From Strigops habroptila (Eukaryota > Chordata > Aves > Psittaciformes > Psittacidae), in NCBI RefSeq assembly GCF_004027225.2, contig NC_046358.1:8339284-8403283 (forward strand): a stretch of 64,000 nt of DNA, in the 5' to 3' direction. Below, piece after piece: positions 1 to 11,900 of this stretch (position 1 is its first letter; each line of letters opens with the position of its first letter). The notes below the pieces were generated by a model. It saw nothing but the letters and a program-made list of their open reading frames with translations, did not search any database and was not told where the DNA came from. A program made the translations under genes and the position numbers.

Positions 1-3000
1 TTAAAAGTTTTGTGCAAATCAAGAATTATGATCTCAACACTTTTTCATTCATGCAGTAAGTTCATGATAGAACTAAGTGCTGAAGGCTCAAAACACCTGT
101 AAGAGTAAATCCTTGTCATCACTGAGAAAATTTTAACTGTTGATGGCTTATTCGCTGGTGTCTGTAAGGACTACATAATCTGCTGATTTTTTAGTTTGTC
201 CCACTGGCGTTTTAGAGATAGAAATGTGTCTCTAGGATTATGATTTCAGGAAGATTACTACTTCAAAGGTTAAGTATCTTTTTGGGGTTTTTGCTTTTTT
301 CCTTAGTTCCTTTACAATTCAAGACTTTCAAAGACAACCATCAAGCAGACAGTAAGAAAATTCATGGATGAAGCTATCCAAAGTCTAAAGAGCCATAGAC
401 TGGCTCATTTAGCAACCACATTTCCAGAGTAAATAATTTAAAACCACTAGTGATCTTGATACACATGCTACTTAAACTCTTACTTTCATTTTTAAAGATT
501 AGAAAGACTGTGTTACTGATGAGAGAACACACAGCAGTCTCTTTAAAGCTCCAAGCAATAACAAAGAAAGTAAAAAGGAAGGTATAATTTTTCTTTGCTC
601 TCCATCTACTTTGTAATGCTCATTCATATGCACATGGTCTTGTATCCGTGTCTTAATTAGGGCAAAGTGGAGCAAACGTCAGTATCTTGCTGATCTGAAG
701 CAGTCAAAACTCATCTGAACTACCCTGTTGCAAGCACTAGTCCCCCCAACATGATATTCACATAATTGTATACCTAATTGCAATAGGTTGCGGGTAGCAA
801 TGACAGCTGATCCAAAATCCTACAATTACTTTACATATAACTTTGTCACCTTCTGATGATCCAGGACTACAGAAATGTATCACCAATTGAGAATTTCATA
901 TTGTTGCAAGAGAAAAGTATCTTTACAACACCTTTGTGGCAACAATGGGAGTGGATCATCATTCAAACATCTTGAACGTAGCAAGAAAGGTAAATACCCA
1001 AAAACATGCTAGAGGTATTACAAAATGATAGCCAGATGTCACATTGGAAAATAAATACCCAGAATTAACAATAAACTAACAAATAAACAAATATTGTGTC
1101 AGATCTATAGTTGGGGATTTCCCCTGACTCCAGTTTTCACAGTGTTTTCTTTTTTCTTTTCTTTTTTTCAACAATTCCGTAAGTTACAAAACCTACACAG
1201 ACATCATCCTGCCAGTCAAACAAGAGAGCAAGCAGTCCAACCCAAAGTTCATTTACATGAAGTTACATGATAGACGTAAACTCAACCTCTGCACACAAGA
1301 TTCACTATGGCTGAAAAATGACACTTCCTCCCCCATGGTATCACTTTCAGTCCCTGAAAAATTCAGCTTTGGCTAGACACTTTTTGGCCTGCCACTAATT
1401 TAAAGCTATTTTCTGGCATTTTATATTTTTTTATATATATATAAACCCTTTCACATTAATATGTTGACATAGTCTGAAAATTTCGTATCATCCATTTGTA
1501 AGCTGGAGAGACCTTTAATCTGAATCTGAATTTAAATCCGTGAGAATGATAAGTGAAAAATTGGTCAAGAGAGAGAGAGGTCACAGCAGCTGATAAGGGC
1601 AGGGGGGATTATTTTTACTTAAGGCACTATTCTGGTTATGACATACATGAAGGAAGATTTCTGCCTCCAAAAGACTTATTGAGAAACTTGATTAAAATGA
1701 TTCCACATGCCTTTCATACATTTTGGAGAGATAAAATCTCGCTCCTCCTACTCACTCACCTGAAGCAACTGGGCAATTTTGCCATCCAAAAATCATCAGT
1801 GAAGAATGGTCCCATCTGTTCCCAATATATGCAATCCTGCCTTCAGTTTTATTGCAACAGAATTTCAAATCCAGTCACTGTCTCAAAAGTCAGTAGCTCA
1901 AAACCTTTGTCGCTGTCCCTCCCTGTGCTCTGCACACCTGAGCATACAGCAGCATGTCTCTCTACCTTTGCAGGAACAGTCTGAGCTCACCTCACCTTTC
2001 CAGTGTTCAGCACTTCAGACACTGTTTAAGCAGCTTTTCCTCTTTCCTAAAACAAATCGGATCACAGACGTGAGGAATACCAGCACCAACCTGTGTCAGC
2101 TAATCAGCCAGTAATTCCTTGGGCATAAGTGTAGCAAGGCACATAGCCCAGGAGCTTTATGGGGAAATCTAAAGCCAATTTGAACCTGAACCAATTCTCA
2201 GAATATCAGGAAGTCACCTTATGTCACCAGCTAATTAAAGAGGCAACTTCATCTACAGTCAGCCTAAGAGGTGTTTGAGTCCTAACAGAGACTATAAAGT
2301 TTCACAGGTAATTGCTTACAGGATCATTCCATTACCTTTAGCAGAGCTTGTGTGACAGGTCACAAACGGGTGTTTGTAAAATGAAAAATTATTGTTGACC
2401 TACCTGAATCTTTGAACATAATAGAACATAATAGAACAATTATGCCAATGCTGAATCACTGTGAAAAACCCAGCTGATACGTCACTGAGCCTCAGCTTCT
2501 TTCTTAAAAAATAGCATCGTTAATACTGAATATCTGTCCTTTGTTATTTTAGTTAATAGCTGGTGAGCCACTTGAACAAACATCTCCTCCCCTGTCCTTC
2601 TACACTGCCTTTCACTGCCGCATCACAGGCAGGATTCTGAGGTATTGCTGCAATCTGAACATGATCAAGTTTAAATAGGACAGATGCAGCAGCCTTTTTT
2701 TCCTCAGACAAGAAACTAAATGAATCCATTGTAGAGCAAACTCACAAGGATTGACCACCGAGCTTGGCGAGCCCAGGGAAAGTGTTCACCTCATGCAGTG
2801 TTAGATCCTTGGAGTCAGGTTCCAACTCCAACACCACACTCAAACATCTTGACTTTCAAGTCAAAATATCAAGCTGCTAAGCTAGAAACTTTGGGCAGCC
2901 TAAGGTTTTTCGATGACTTGCTCAACAGGCCCAGAGTTCTTAAAATGGACTTCCTTTCCTTAGCTCACTCTAAGCCATCCTAATTTTCCGAATCTGCTGC

Positions 3001-3218
3001 CAAAAACACACATCATGACCACACCTGTGGTGAGTAAAACTGAAAGCCCAGTGCCAAGAGTTGCAATCACCAAAAAACAGTTAATAGAATACATAAGGCA
3101 CAAAGTGCTCTGCCTCTGTTACATCTTCCTAGACCTGTAAAAATGAATCTTGAAAAATCCTGAAAATACTCAAAAGATACTTAGAAAAAAAATTTGATCA
3201 CATTTTTAAAACCCCATT
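1..3218. other. Intergenic, no gene recognised
   Basis: AT-rich sequence. Open frames on both strands are short and show no family resemblance, paired splice sites or conserved motifs. A short TA run lies near 1425-1446. It is downstream of the minus-strand phospholipase gene. In mammals EHD4 lies on that side of PLA2G4E, but I see no EHD exon here. Confidence 0.6.
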
Positions 3219-3790
3219 TCATTGCATCAAAAGAGGTGTGTCCAGCAGATTGAGGGATGTGATTCTCCACCTCTACTCCACACTCTCCTGAGACCCCCTC
3301 TGCGGTCTTGGGGCCCCCAACACAAGAGGGATGTGGAGCTGTTTGAGTGAGTCCAGAGGAGGCCACAAAGATGACCAGAGGGCTGGAGCGCCTCTCCTGT
3401 GAAGGCAGACTGAGTTGGGGATGTTCAGCCTGGAGAAGAGGAGGTTTCAGAGAGACCTTTGTGTAGTCTTCCAGTACCTAAAGAGAGCTTGTAAGAAAGA
3501 TGGAGGAGACTTTTTAGCAGGGTCTGCAGCAGTAGGACAGGGGATAATGTTTTAAACCAAAAGAGGGTAGATTTAGATTAGCTGTTAGGAGGAATTTCTT
3601 TGCTGTGAGGGTGGTGAGGTCATGGCACATGCTACCCAGAGAAGTTGTGGCTGCCCCATCCCTGACAGTGTTCGAGGCCAGGTTTGGAGGGGCTTGGAGC
3701 AACGTGGTCTAGTGGAAGGGGTCCATGGCAGGGGCATTGGAACTGGATGATCTTCAAGGTCTCTTCCAACAGAAACTGTTTTATGACTAT
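3219..3790 (+). mobile_element. Old CR1 LINE fragment (3' part of ORF2 and 3' UTR)
   Basis: The stretch reads as a degraded CR1 in plus orientation. Recognisable CR1 phrases include gagtccagaggaggccac, a 'ggctggagcgcctctcctgtgaag' type segment, ttcagcctggagaagag and gaggtcatggcacatgctac. It ends in 'ggaactggatgatcttcaag' sequence without the octamer 3' tail. Frames are broken by stops and indels, so it is an inactive, diverged copy. Confidence 0.85.
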
Positions 3791-5677
3791 TCTTTAAAAA
3801 TAAACTTATGAACACATCTGAGCTGCCACAGTGACATCTTTCTGATCCTCTTTGCTCACAGAAAACTATTGCTGTCTTACTGGTGACATAGAACATCAAA
3901 TTAACCTAACCAAGGGCAAGAAAGAAGGTGGAAAACTGGCTTTCTGGTTAAGAGGGCAGAATTGAAAATGAAAGGTTTACCAGTGACTGAGAAAAAGAAA
4001 AGAGCTGTTGGACTTGACCACCTTAGATCTGTGAAAAGGAGATGCAAAGGTTACTGTCAACAGTTTCCTCTCATGAAGGGAGACTTTATTGATTTGATTC
4101 AAGTTGCAGGAAAGCTTGACAGGACAGCTGCCAGGTAATGTGGGCCTGCATACAGGTGGACACACTTCCTGTTTTTTTATAATCACACCAGTGTGATGAA
4201 TGAGATGACTGCAAAGGGGAACAGATAAGACTGATAAAAACACAGACACGTAGAATCATAGAATAGTTAGGGTTGGAAAGGACTTTAAGACCATCTAGTT
4301 CCAATCCCCCAGCTAAGTGCTGCACTCTGTGTTACTGAAGAAATACTTTGATGTTTGTAAAGACCAGTATTTGGACTTGTAAACCTCTCACTAACATCCC
4401 AGTCACCTGCACTCTTAAAAGCAGAATTTCCTTCTCTTTTCCATGTTCCACTGTTGAAGTGACAGTTTTTCTTTCATCTTTCCTCAAAGGTCACTTGCAA
4501 AGCTCATGGAGGCCTTTGTTCCTTCAGTATTTGATTTTTTGATATCAGAAGCAAGAAGCATTTTTCCTCAGATCAAGCATTTTCCTCACTAGCTGAGCTG
4601 AGTCCCTAGAACTTCATAAAAAATAAATAACCCCATACTTCAATGAGTGCATCTAGAAGATTCTTATTTTTAAGAAGATTATGCATTGGTACTTAGTATT
4701 TAAAAGGTAGCTATTACACACAATGTATATTGATATATACAAGATAAAATAAGATTTAAGAATGACAGTTAAATATATTTTCTCAAATAAATAGTTATCT
4801 AAAATAAGTATGAAATCTCATGAACACTCTCCCATCTGTTTTGAATGGTAGTAGGAATAACACTGACACCATAACATTGCAGAAGTCAAAGGAGCATCAC
4901 AAACAATCAAAAACATCTGTGAGCAGCAGATTAAAAATGAAGACATGTTCATGGCCAAAGGCTGTTAAAACTGTGTTTTCCAAACCCTCTGTGTGTAGGT
5001 TTTGACCTTAACTGCTATCCTCAGCTTCAAAATCTACTTGGTAGGCAATAGAGAGAAGTTCGGCAAAAATGGATGCAGACAGATGATATTTATCAGGCAG
5101 TTGGCAGAAAAATCAGGCTGTTATATGTTGATCATTCTGGGGCAGTCCCCCAAAAAAGTAGGCTCATTGCAGTGACAGCCAAGCAGGTAAATTCACTGAA
5201 GGTTAGGCTTCTGCCTAACAGACAAATATTGAGAAAACAGAGATCATGTGCAGTTCCATTCTTCAATTCTCAGCCTTCCTTTTCCTGGTGCAAGTGTTTT
5301 TGGAATCAGGTTTACTCCTTAGTGTCACAAGCAGTAATCTGTGTGCAAGGCAAGGCTTTGCTTGATCTTTGCTTTGGGCTCTAGTTCAAAGACCACATAT
5401 CACCAAGATTTGTGTCCAAATCTAGCACAGACTTTTGTGAGGTGGAAACCTCATTCTTATATGGTTGTATATCCAAATAGGACCCTATAGCTCTACAACT
5501 GCCTTTCCATTCCCTAAAACAGTGAAGAATTTTTTTAAAGTAATCATGACTTGCCAATAACTTGGTAGAACCAGCACCAGTCCTCACATACAGTACTGAA
5601 TAAAACACATAATATTCTTTTTTAGCAAGCTAACATGGATGTTAATTCTGCATGGATTTATATTTCCTGAATATTAA
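3791..5677. other. Intergenic, downstream of PLA2G4E
   Basis: Apart from the short CR1 tail at 4252-4327 I see no repeat or gene in this stretch. The plus-strand frames at 4348-4542 and 5073-5384 have no family signature and no splice context, and I treat them as chance. Confidence 0.5.
4252..4327 (-). mobile_element. CR1 3'-end fragment, minus orientation
   Basis: The sequence begins agaatcatagaatagttagg and continues with ggttggaaaggactttaag and the 'ccatctagttccaatccccc' block. This is the reverse complement of the CR1 3' terminus with its ATTCTATG repeats. Only about 75 bases remain, typical of the severe 5' truncation of CR1 insertions. Confidence 0.85.
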
Positions 5678-5683
5678 TTTATT
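5678..5683 (-). promoter_or_regulatory. Candidate poly(A) signal of PLA2G4E
   Basis: The minus strand reads AATAAA about 58 bases after the stop codon at 5741-5743. It is the first canonical hexamer downstream of the gene and would give a very short 3' UTR. Use of this site is inferred; a more distal signal is possible. Confidence 0.45.
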
Positions 5684-5740
5684 AGTCCATTACTAAAATA
5701 TTTGTATATCTCCTTCTGATGAAATTGGTCAAAATATACT

Positions 5741-5979
5741 TTAAGAGAGTTTAGACGACTGAGATGATGAACAGTTTTTTAAACGCTTCTTTCGTTCCAC
5801 TGCCGTTCGCAAAGCCTGAAGAATTAAATGTTTATTATTCAGGATATTGTAGCTGCACAGGTTCAGCAACTTGTTGAAGTTCTCTTCACTATATGTCAGC
5901 AGACCAGTGCCATAGGGAGCAATACAGTTGGACACATCTACTCTTCCTTCCTCCCTCTCTGAGGGGCTGCGCTCCACAT
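5741..5979 (-). CDS. PLA2G4E: PLA2G4E last coding exon, basic C-terminal tail
   Basis: The acceptor is atgtcag at 5980. The exon completes an Asn codon, then reads [15 protein letters not shown], a [12 protein letters not shown] helix, [16 protein letters not shown] and the basic run ERKKRLK before a Ser-rich end and TAA at 5741. In mammalian PLA2G4E the C-terminal polybasic segment binds phosphoinositides and directs the protein to endocytic membranes, so this tail probably does the same. Confidence 0.92.
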
Positions 5980-8900
5980 CTGACATAAGGACATAAAGTT
6001 CAACACAGCAGTGTTACCAAAGACGGCTCTTACTAGGCAATGTAAAACACACAGTAACAGCCACGAGAAAAGGAGTTGTCGCAGGAAAATTATTCGAGCT
6101 TTAATTACAGTATAGAGACTACATCTGCTGCACTCATGAAATCCACTGCTTCACTGCTTGACTACACAGCTGATCCAGAGATGACTGGCAGTACAATTTT
6201 TCCATGCAAAATGCTTTCCTCTCTAAATTTAAGTTTTCGATCGGAATATTTCAGTATTGCAGGTTTGGAATTTTGTATTTTTAACTTTTCCATTGGGTAC
6301 TGATATGACAGCTCCTTATCTGCCAACAGGTTCTTCCTGTCAGGTGGCTGACATTTTAAACACAGCAGGACAAATAAGATAACAAACTACATGACTTCTT
6401 TTCCAATAAACTGGTACATGCATTTTCGTTCAGTTTTTGATGAAAGTTTCCTGGATCATGCTAAATTATCAACAAGAAAATTTGAATTGATGCATGCAAA
6501 ACTATCTGTAAATGGAAACTGAATTTGCCAAGCAGTTTGCCTGGTGGAACAAACAATCACTATTTACTCTACTGCTGAACTAAAGAAAACAATCTGGTAA
6601 CTTTTCAGAAATGACAGATATTATAGCAGATATTATTGCCTGTTATCCTGGCAAATCCTTTCCATCACTGGGTATTTCCAGCACTTTATAGTCTCACATC
6701 TTTTTCACATAATACATGGAGAAGATTCTAGCTTTGTTAACAAAGTAAACATAGTATCTCATTACAAGACTGTTAAGTAACAGTGTTAGCTACCAGTGGA
6801 TAGAACTTAGTAGCTGCCTCCTGTCCTTTATCATCAAAGGAATGCAAACTGTCCCAGATGCCAGATTTGCCTCAAGCTACAACTATTCATGCTTTTAATT
6901 TTGGAACTCTTTAGTTCAATCCCTGATTAATTATCCTCTTGTGATGGATTAGTAGTCCATCACAACAGGACTGGGAATGTGATAACTTAGCCAAGTAAGA
7001 AGCTTACCAGCCTCTCAGAAGAGGAACAAATTCAATGGATAAACTCGATATGACAACCTAAAAAAAATATGATTAATTAATGCTGTTAACTTACTCGGTG
7101 CCTTGTATTTTTGGAAGGTATCGCACACCAGTGGGAAATAGGCCAAGATTGGTGCCTCTAAGCTGTCTTCAAACACATAGCATTCCTTCAGGTGTTCCCA
7201 GTCTTCCTGTCTCAGCTCTGTGCTGGGGAATGGGATCCCATGCTCTAAACAGTACTTTGAGAATAAGTCCAGTGGCTGGTTCAACAGAGAAGAGTTGCAA
7301 CACAAAGAGAGGTTGAAATAAGTTTACCAAGACCCATAACTGATATTTTCCTGCAATAGGCAATCTGTGATTGGTTTATATGTTTACATACAGGACTACC
7401 TATGCACTAGAACAAACATACCCTCTTCATTTAATATATCCTGGGTAATAAAAATTTGTTTGATTTGCTAACATCAGACATTTTTTAAGGAAAACTACTG
7501 TTTTCTGAAATTTGTATGATGTTCACATCATTTTTGTGATTTAGTAGGCACGGTAGAGGATTTGGGTCAGGAAATTTTAATTACACATAGTATCTGAGAT
7601 CATAGGTTCTTGAGTGTTTGCATTCACTGCATCTAACAATCAGTGTCTTCATGTCCTCCTACAAATAAATTACATTATTCCAATCATATGTGGCCCTCAA
7701 TCATTTTTCAAACACAACAAAACAAAAACCTGGCTGAAACTTCTGGGAACACCAGGAATCAAGCATGAAAGAAAAATTCCAACTTTTCATTCAAAACCAA
7801 CAAAGGTTGGTTAGGTATCAGCTAACTACATTTTTAAAGTTATTTAACTAACTATTGAGGAACTTAGTGCCATAATGACAAATCTGCACAGATACTCAAA
7901 GTAGGTATTCTTCTGCGTGTCTGTGTCCATGTGTGTGTCCCAGAAAGCTACTGAAAATAGCCCTGATAAAGATGGAGACATTATGATCACAGTGTTGAGT
8001 AGTACCACTGATATGATCATTTAATTTAGGAAAAAACAGACCATTTTCTGGGGAGGAGGGAAAAAAAATTAAAAAATAGAAGAGAGAATAGTGGTAAATT
8101 CAGGTGTTGGAGTGATCAAGATAGACAATCACTACTACAAAACATCACCAGAGTCTGTGATCCTCCACTGTAATTTAAGTGCAAAATGACATCCGCTTTC
8201 CTCTCTGGCCTCAGAATGGGTGGGCAGCTGGTGTTGATGAAGAAAGCTGTATCTACCAGCTTGAGGTAGTCATCCATTGCATTCAGCTGGTTGGGAGAAG
8301 AATCCAGCACTGTGTCTGAAAGTCAAAAACTTATATTATCAATTAATTACTGCAGGACAAAGTCCTTTTTTTCCCCAAAAAAATCAGCATAACAATGAAA
8401 GGAAGAAAAGACAGCCCTTTGACACAAAGCAGTCACAGCTAAATATTTTTCTTTGCAGAATTTTAGCATCTAGAGCTCCACTCCGAGATCATGAAGAGGA
8501 AACAGTTTTGAGACTTGGCTTCATCCAAAGAGATATATTTAAGTTGCTTTTTCAACTGGTGTAAAGTAGTGGCTATTTAACTTCAGGAGAAGCTGAAAGT
8601 CATTCTTTTGCAGCTTTCCCTAGGAAGAACAGAATTCAAGGAAGCCTGCTGTGGCTTCTCCAAGACAGAAACAAGACCAGCAATAAATCATCTGGGGCTC
8701 AGCAGAACCAACTGCAAATTAATTGCATATTAATTAAAACATATTAAAGAAATAATATTAATTAAAATTTGCCTTTGTGCTAAAACTTGTCAAATATTTG
8801 TTCTCAGCAGGTAGCAGCACTCAAATCACCTTCGAAGATGCACCTAAAGAATTTACTATTACCTTTCCACATGTGAAATCTCTCATTCTCTAAATACTTG

Positions 8901-11900
8901 TTATGTAGCTGCAAGCCCTTGAGGAAATTATGGTAAGTGGAAACCACTGGCCGTCCAGTCATCATTTCTCGAAGTGTATTGGAAAGGCAACCTTTGGGAA
9001 CAGATAAGCAAGTTGCCTGTTCATGAGGCTTCTTGGGCAGAGCAGGGTCTTCCTCTGTAAGAAGAATGAGAAGAGGGTGTATGTCTGCATTTGTTTAGTG
9101 TGTCTCTCTGATACTAATAACAACAAAGCAAGACAAGCTGAGCACCCAAACCACCACAGCCCCATCTGTGATGAAGCGCATGCATCAACATACAGACTGT
9201 TCTGGGCAGGGATGTGTTTCAGTGGCATGTTGTTGTTTCCCTGTCTGGCCTCTCCAGCTCCAAAGGACTCTTGGTAACCCCCTCATGACTAACAAAACTC
9301 CCCAGGGACATTGCACAGAGAGCAGCACAATGTTTTTTCCTGTTTTCCACCACAACTGTTTCTCTCCTGTTTTTCCTTCATTCCCAAAGGCTCGGTGTTA
9401 CCTCTCCCGGAAACAGGACACAAAACCAAACCCCTTAACAAATGTCAGGGTTTAAATTGCAGAGAGGCACGAAGACAATGCAGATGCAAGTGAAAAGTAA
9501 TCCAAATAACTAACCAATGTCATACTCAGTGCCTCGGGTCCATCTGTGCCAGAAGTCCTCTGAATAACCCGAGAGGTAGACAGCATCCATAAAATTCTGG
9601 GAAAATATATTACTCCATGTGCCTTGAAAGTTATAAAAAATAAAAAATAAAAAATTAAAAAAACATACTTAGTACTACTTTGAATTTTTAGAGCACAGCT
9701 ATGACAACCTACTTGTATTCAGTCTCTGTGGCTGTTTAAATTGACATTGTTTTAGTTCTGAAACATTATAAATTTTACTAGGACTATCAAATGCCATGCC
9801 ATTATACATAACATCTGGCTTATAGCTAGGCCATTTTAGAAACTTGGTTGTTTATAAAAGTCACTGTGATTTAAAATGTTTTAAAAGGTCAGTTCCAATC
9901 TGTGTGTTCTGGTTTGGTCTAACCTAAGAAGTTTAGGATATTAATTGCATCTGTTTCAATAATTTGCTTCATCTTTCATCATTTTTGACTGGTTCGCTTG
10001 AGATTTAAATTGCATCAGATTATCTGGCATACTAGCATTGCTACTTGCAGATCAGCAGTTATTAGATGGCAGCTCTTTGTGGCCAATTATGTAATTGTAA
10101 AAATGATTTTCTGAGATAGATAGTAAGTCACCTTCCAAGAAGCAGATGCGGGACTCTGGGATCTTCTTCATCAGGTGACCCATGAAGAACTCACTACCAA
10201 AATCCTCTGAACGAACAAAGGCCCCATATTTCAGGAAACCCACCTCGTAAGGTGTGAACTCCACCCACTCTGCAAATAATGCATTAAGAAGGACTTATTG
10301 CAGCCACCTGAACACATGTAAAAACAACAGCTTAGAGAATCAAAAACTGGAACAAGGCCTGTAGCTTCAGCATGTTGGTGATGGACAGTTCAAACCACCG
10401 TGTTTGAAACAAAAGGTGCCCTTCAGTATATTGCGTGTTAGATTAGTGAATGCAAAAGCTAAATTCACCTCTTCCGCTAACACTGTGAAAACCCATTCAG
10501 CTTGGAGTTCGGATCCATTTCTGTAGTAGGAAGCAAAAACTGGGGCTCAAGTCCACCGATTCCTAAGGCCTTGCGCAAGGTGTTTTTTATTCTTTTGAGT
10601 CAGCAATGACACGAGCTACCATCCATTCTTAGACTCTCATAGTCACACCTTGTGAAGCTTAAAAAAAAAAGCTCTAACCAAAACCCACCCAAATCTAGGC
10701 TGAACACATTAAAAGGAAATTCCTTAGATTTACAGAAGTGTGTATAATAATCATTACCTTTAAAATCCAGAGTGCTAAAGTCATCCTTGACATTGAGGGA
10801 CAGGTATATGGGCAGCGGATTCTGCCCCTGATTTACTGCCAGCTGCTGGTCAGAGAGTTTCTGAGTACTTCCCTGTTTATAAAGAACAGAAGTTGTTGTA
10901 AAAGATAAATACGACACATGGATGTATCTAAGCAGGGACTACCAATGAAACGTCTCCTAAATCTCAGCAGATTTTGTTCTGTGTACTTCAGTTTTTTGAC
11001 CACACAAATGTGTTCATGAGTTATCCATCATCAATCTTTATCACTGATGCTTCCTGGAATTTTGGAATAGGGGACAGAGTGAAAATGTGAGAAAGTTGTT
11101 TGATTTGCTTTAAGGAAAGATAAAGCTATTTAGCTACCTTGGAGGTGCTACTGATAAGCCAACCAGAGCCCCTTTCATCCAATGAAGCTTTTTTTGCTGG
11201 TATGGCTATATATTGTTATGCCTGAACTTAGCTCTGTCAGAGCCGCCTCTCCTCTATATGTTAATAGGGTGCTCACTTGATCTGAAATTAAAGATGGAAT
11301 ATCAGTTTCACTAACACCTTGACTTTTTACATGCTCAGACGCTCCCCCTAGATGCTTACATTTTTGGCTTACTGTGTTATTTTTCTTCTAAAAAATGAAA
11401 GAAAGACCCCTCAGAAATTTTGAGAGCATTTCTTATTACTAATACAGAACTTTAAACATGAAAAGTTAGAAATCCTCTGGAATAAGTAATGGATATATAA
11501 TACCTGATGGTGTAGCATACAATCAATGAAGAGTCCCCATAAATCTGTAAAGGATAGCTTGTGCCCCTCTTGCTTTCTTTCACAAAGCTCCTTTTCATAG
11601 TATTTCATATGATCCAGTGAGAAACAGTGCATCTTGCTCTTGATCACATGTTTCCTGATATCACCAATTGGCCCTCTGAGATCCTTCCGTGACCAATTTG
11701 CATCTTCATACAACTTTGCCATGGTCCTGGTAAAAAGAAACACTGTGATTCATCACTGGGTACGTGACAATTCATGGGCTTATACCACACAAAGGTGTTT
11801 TGTTTCACAATGTACACAATGTTCTCACCCTCCAACTTTTACCTTGGAAGAACAGTTCAAAGCTCAGTCAGAATTTAGACTATACAACAATATTTATGCT

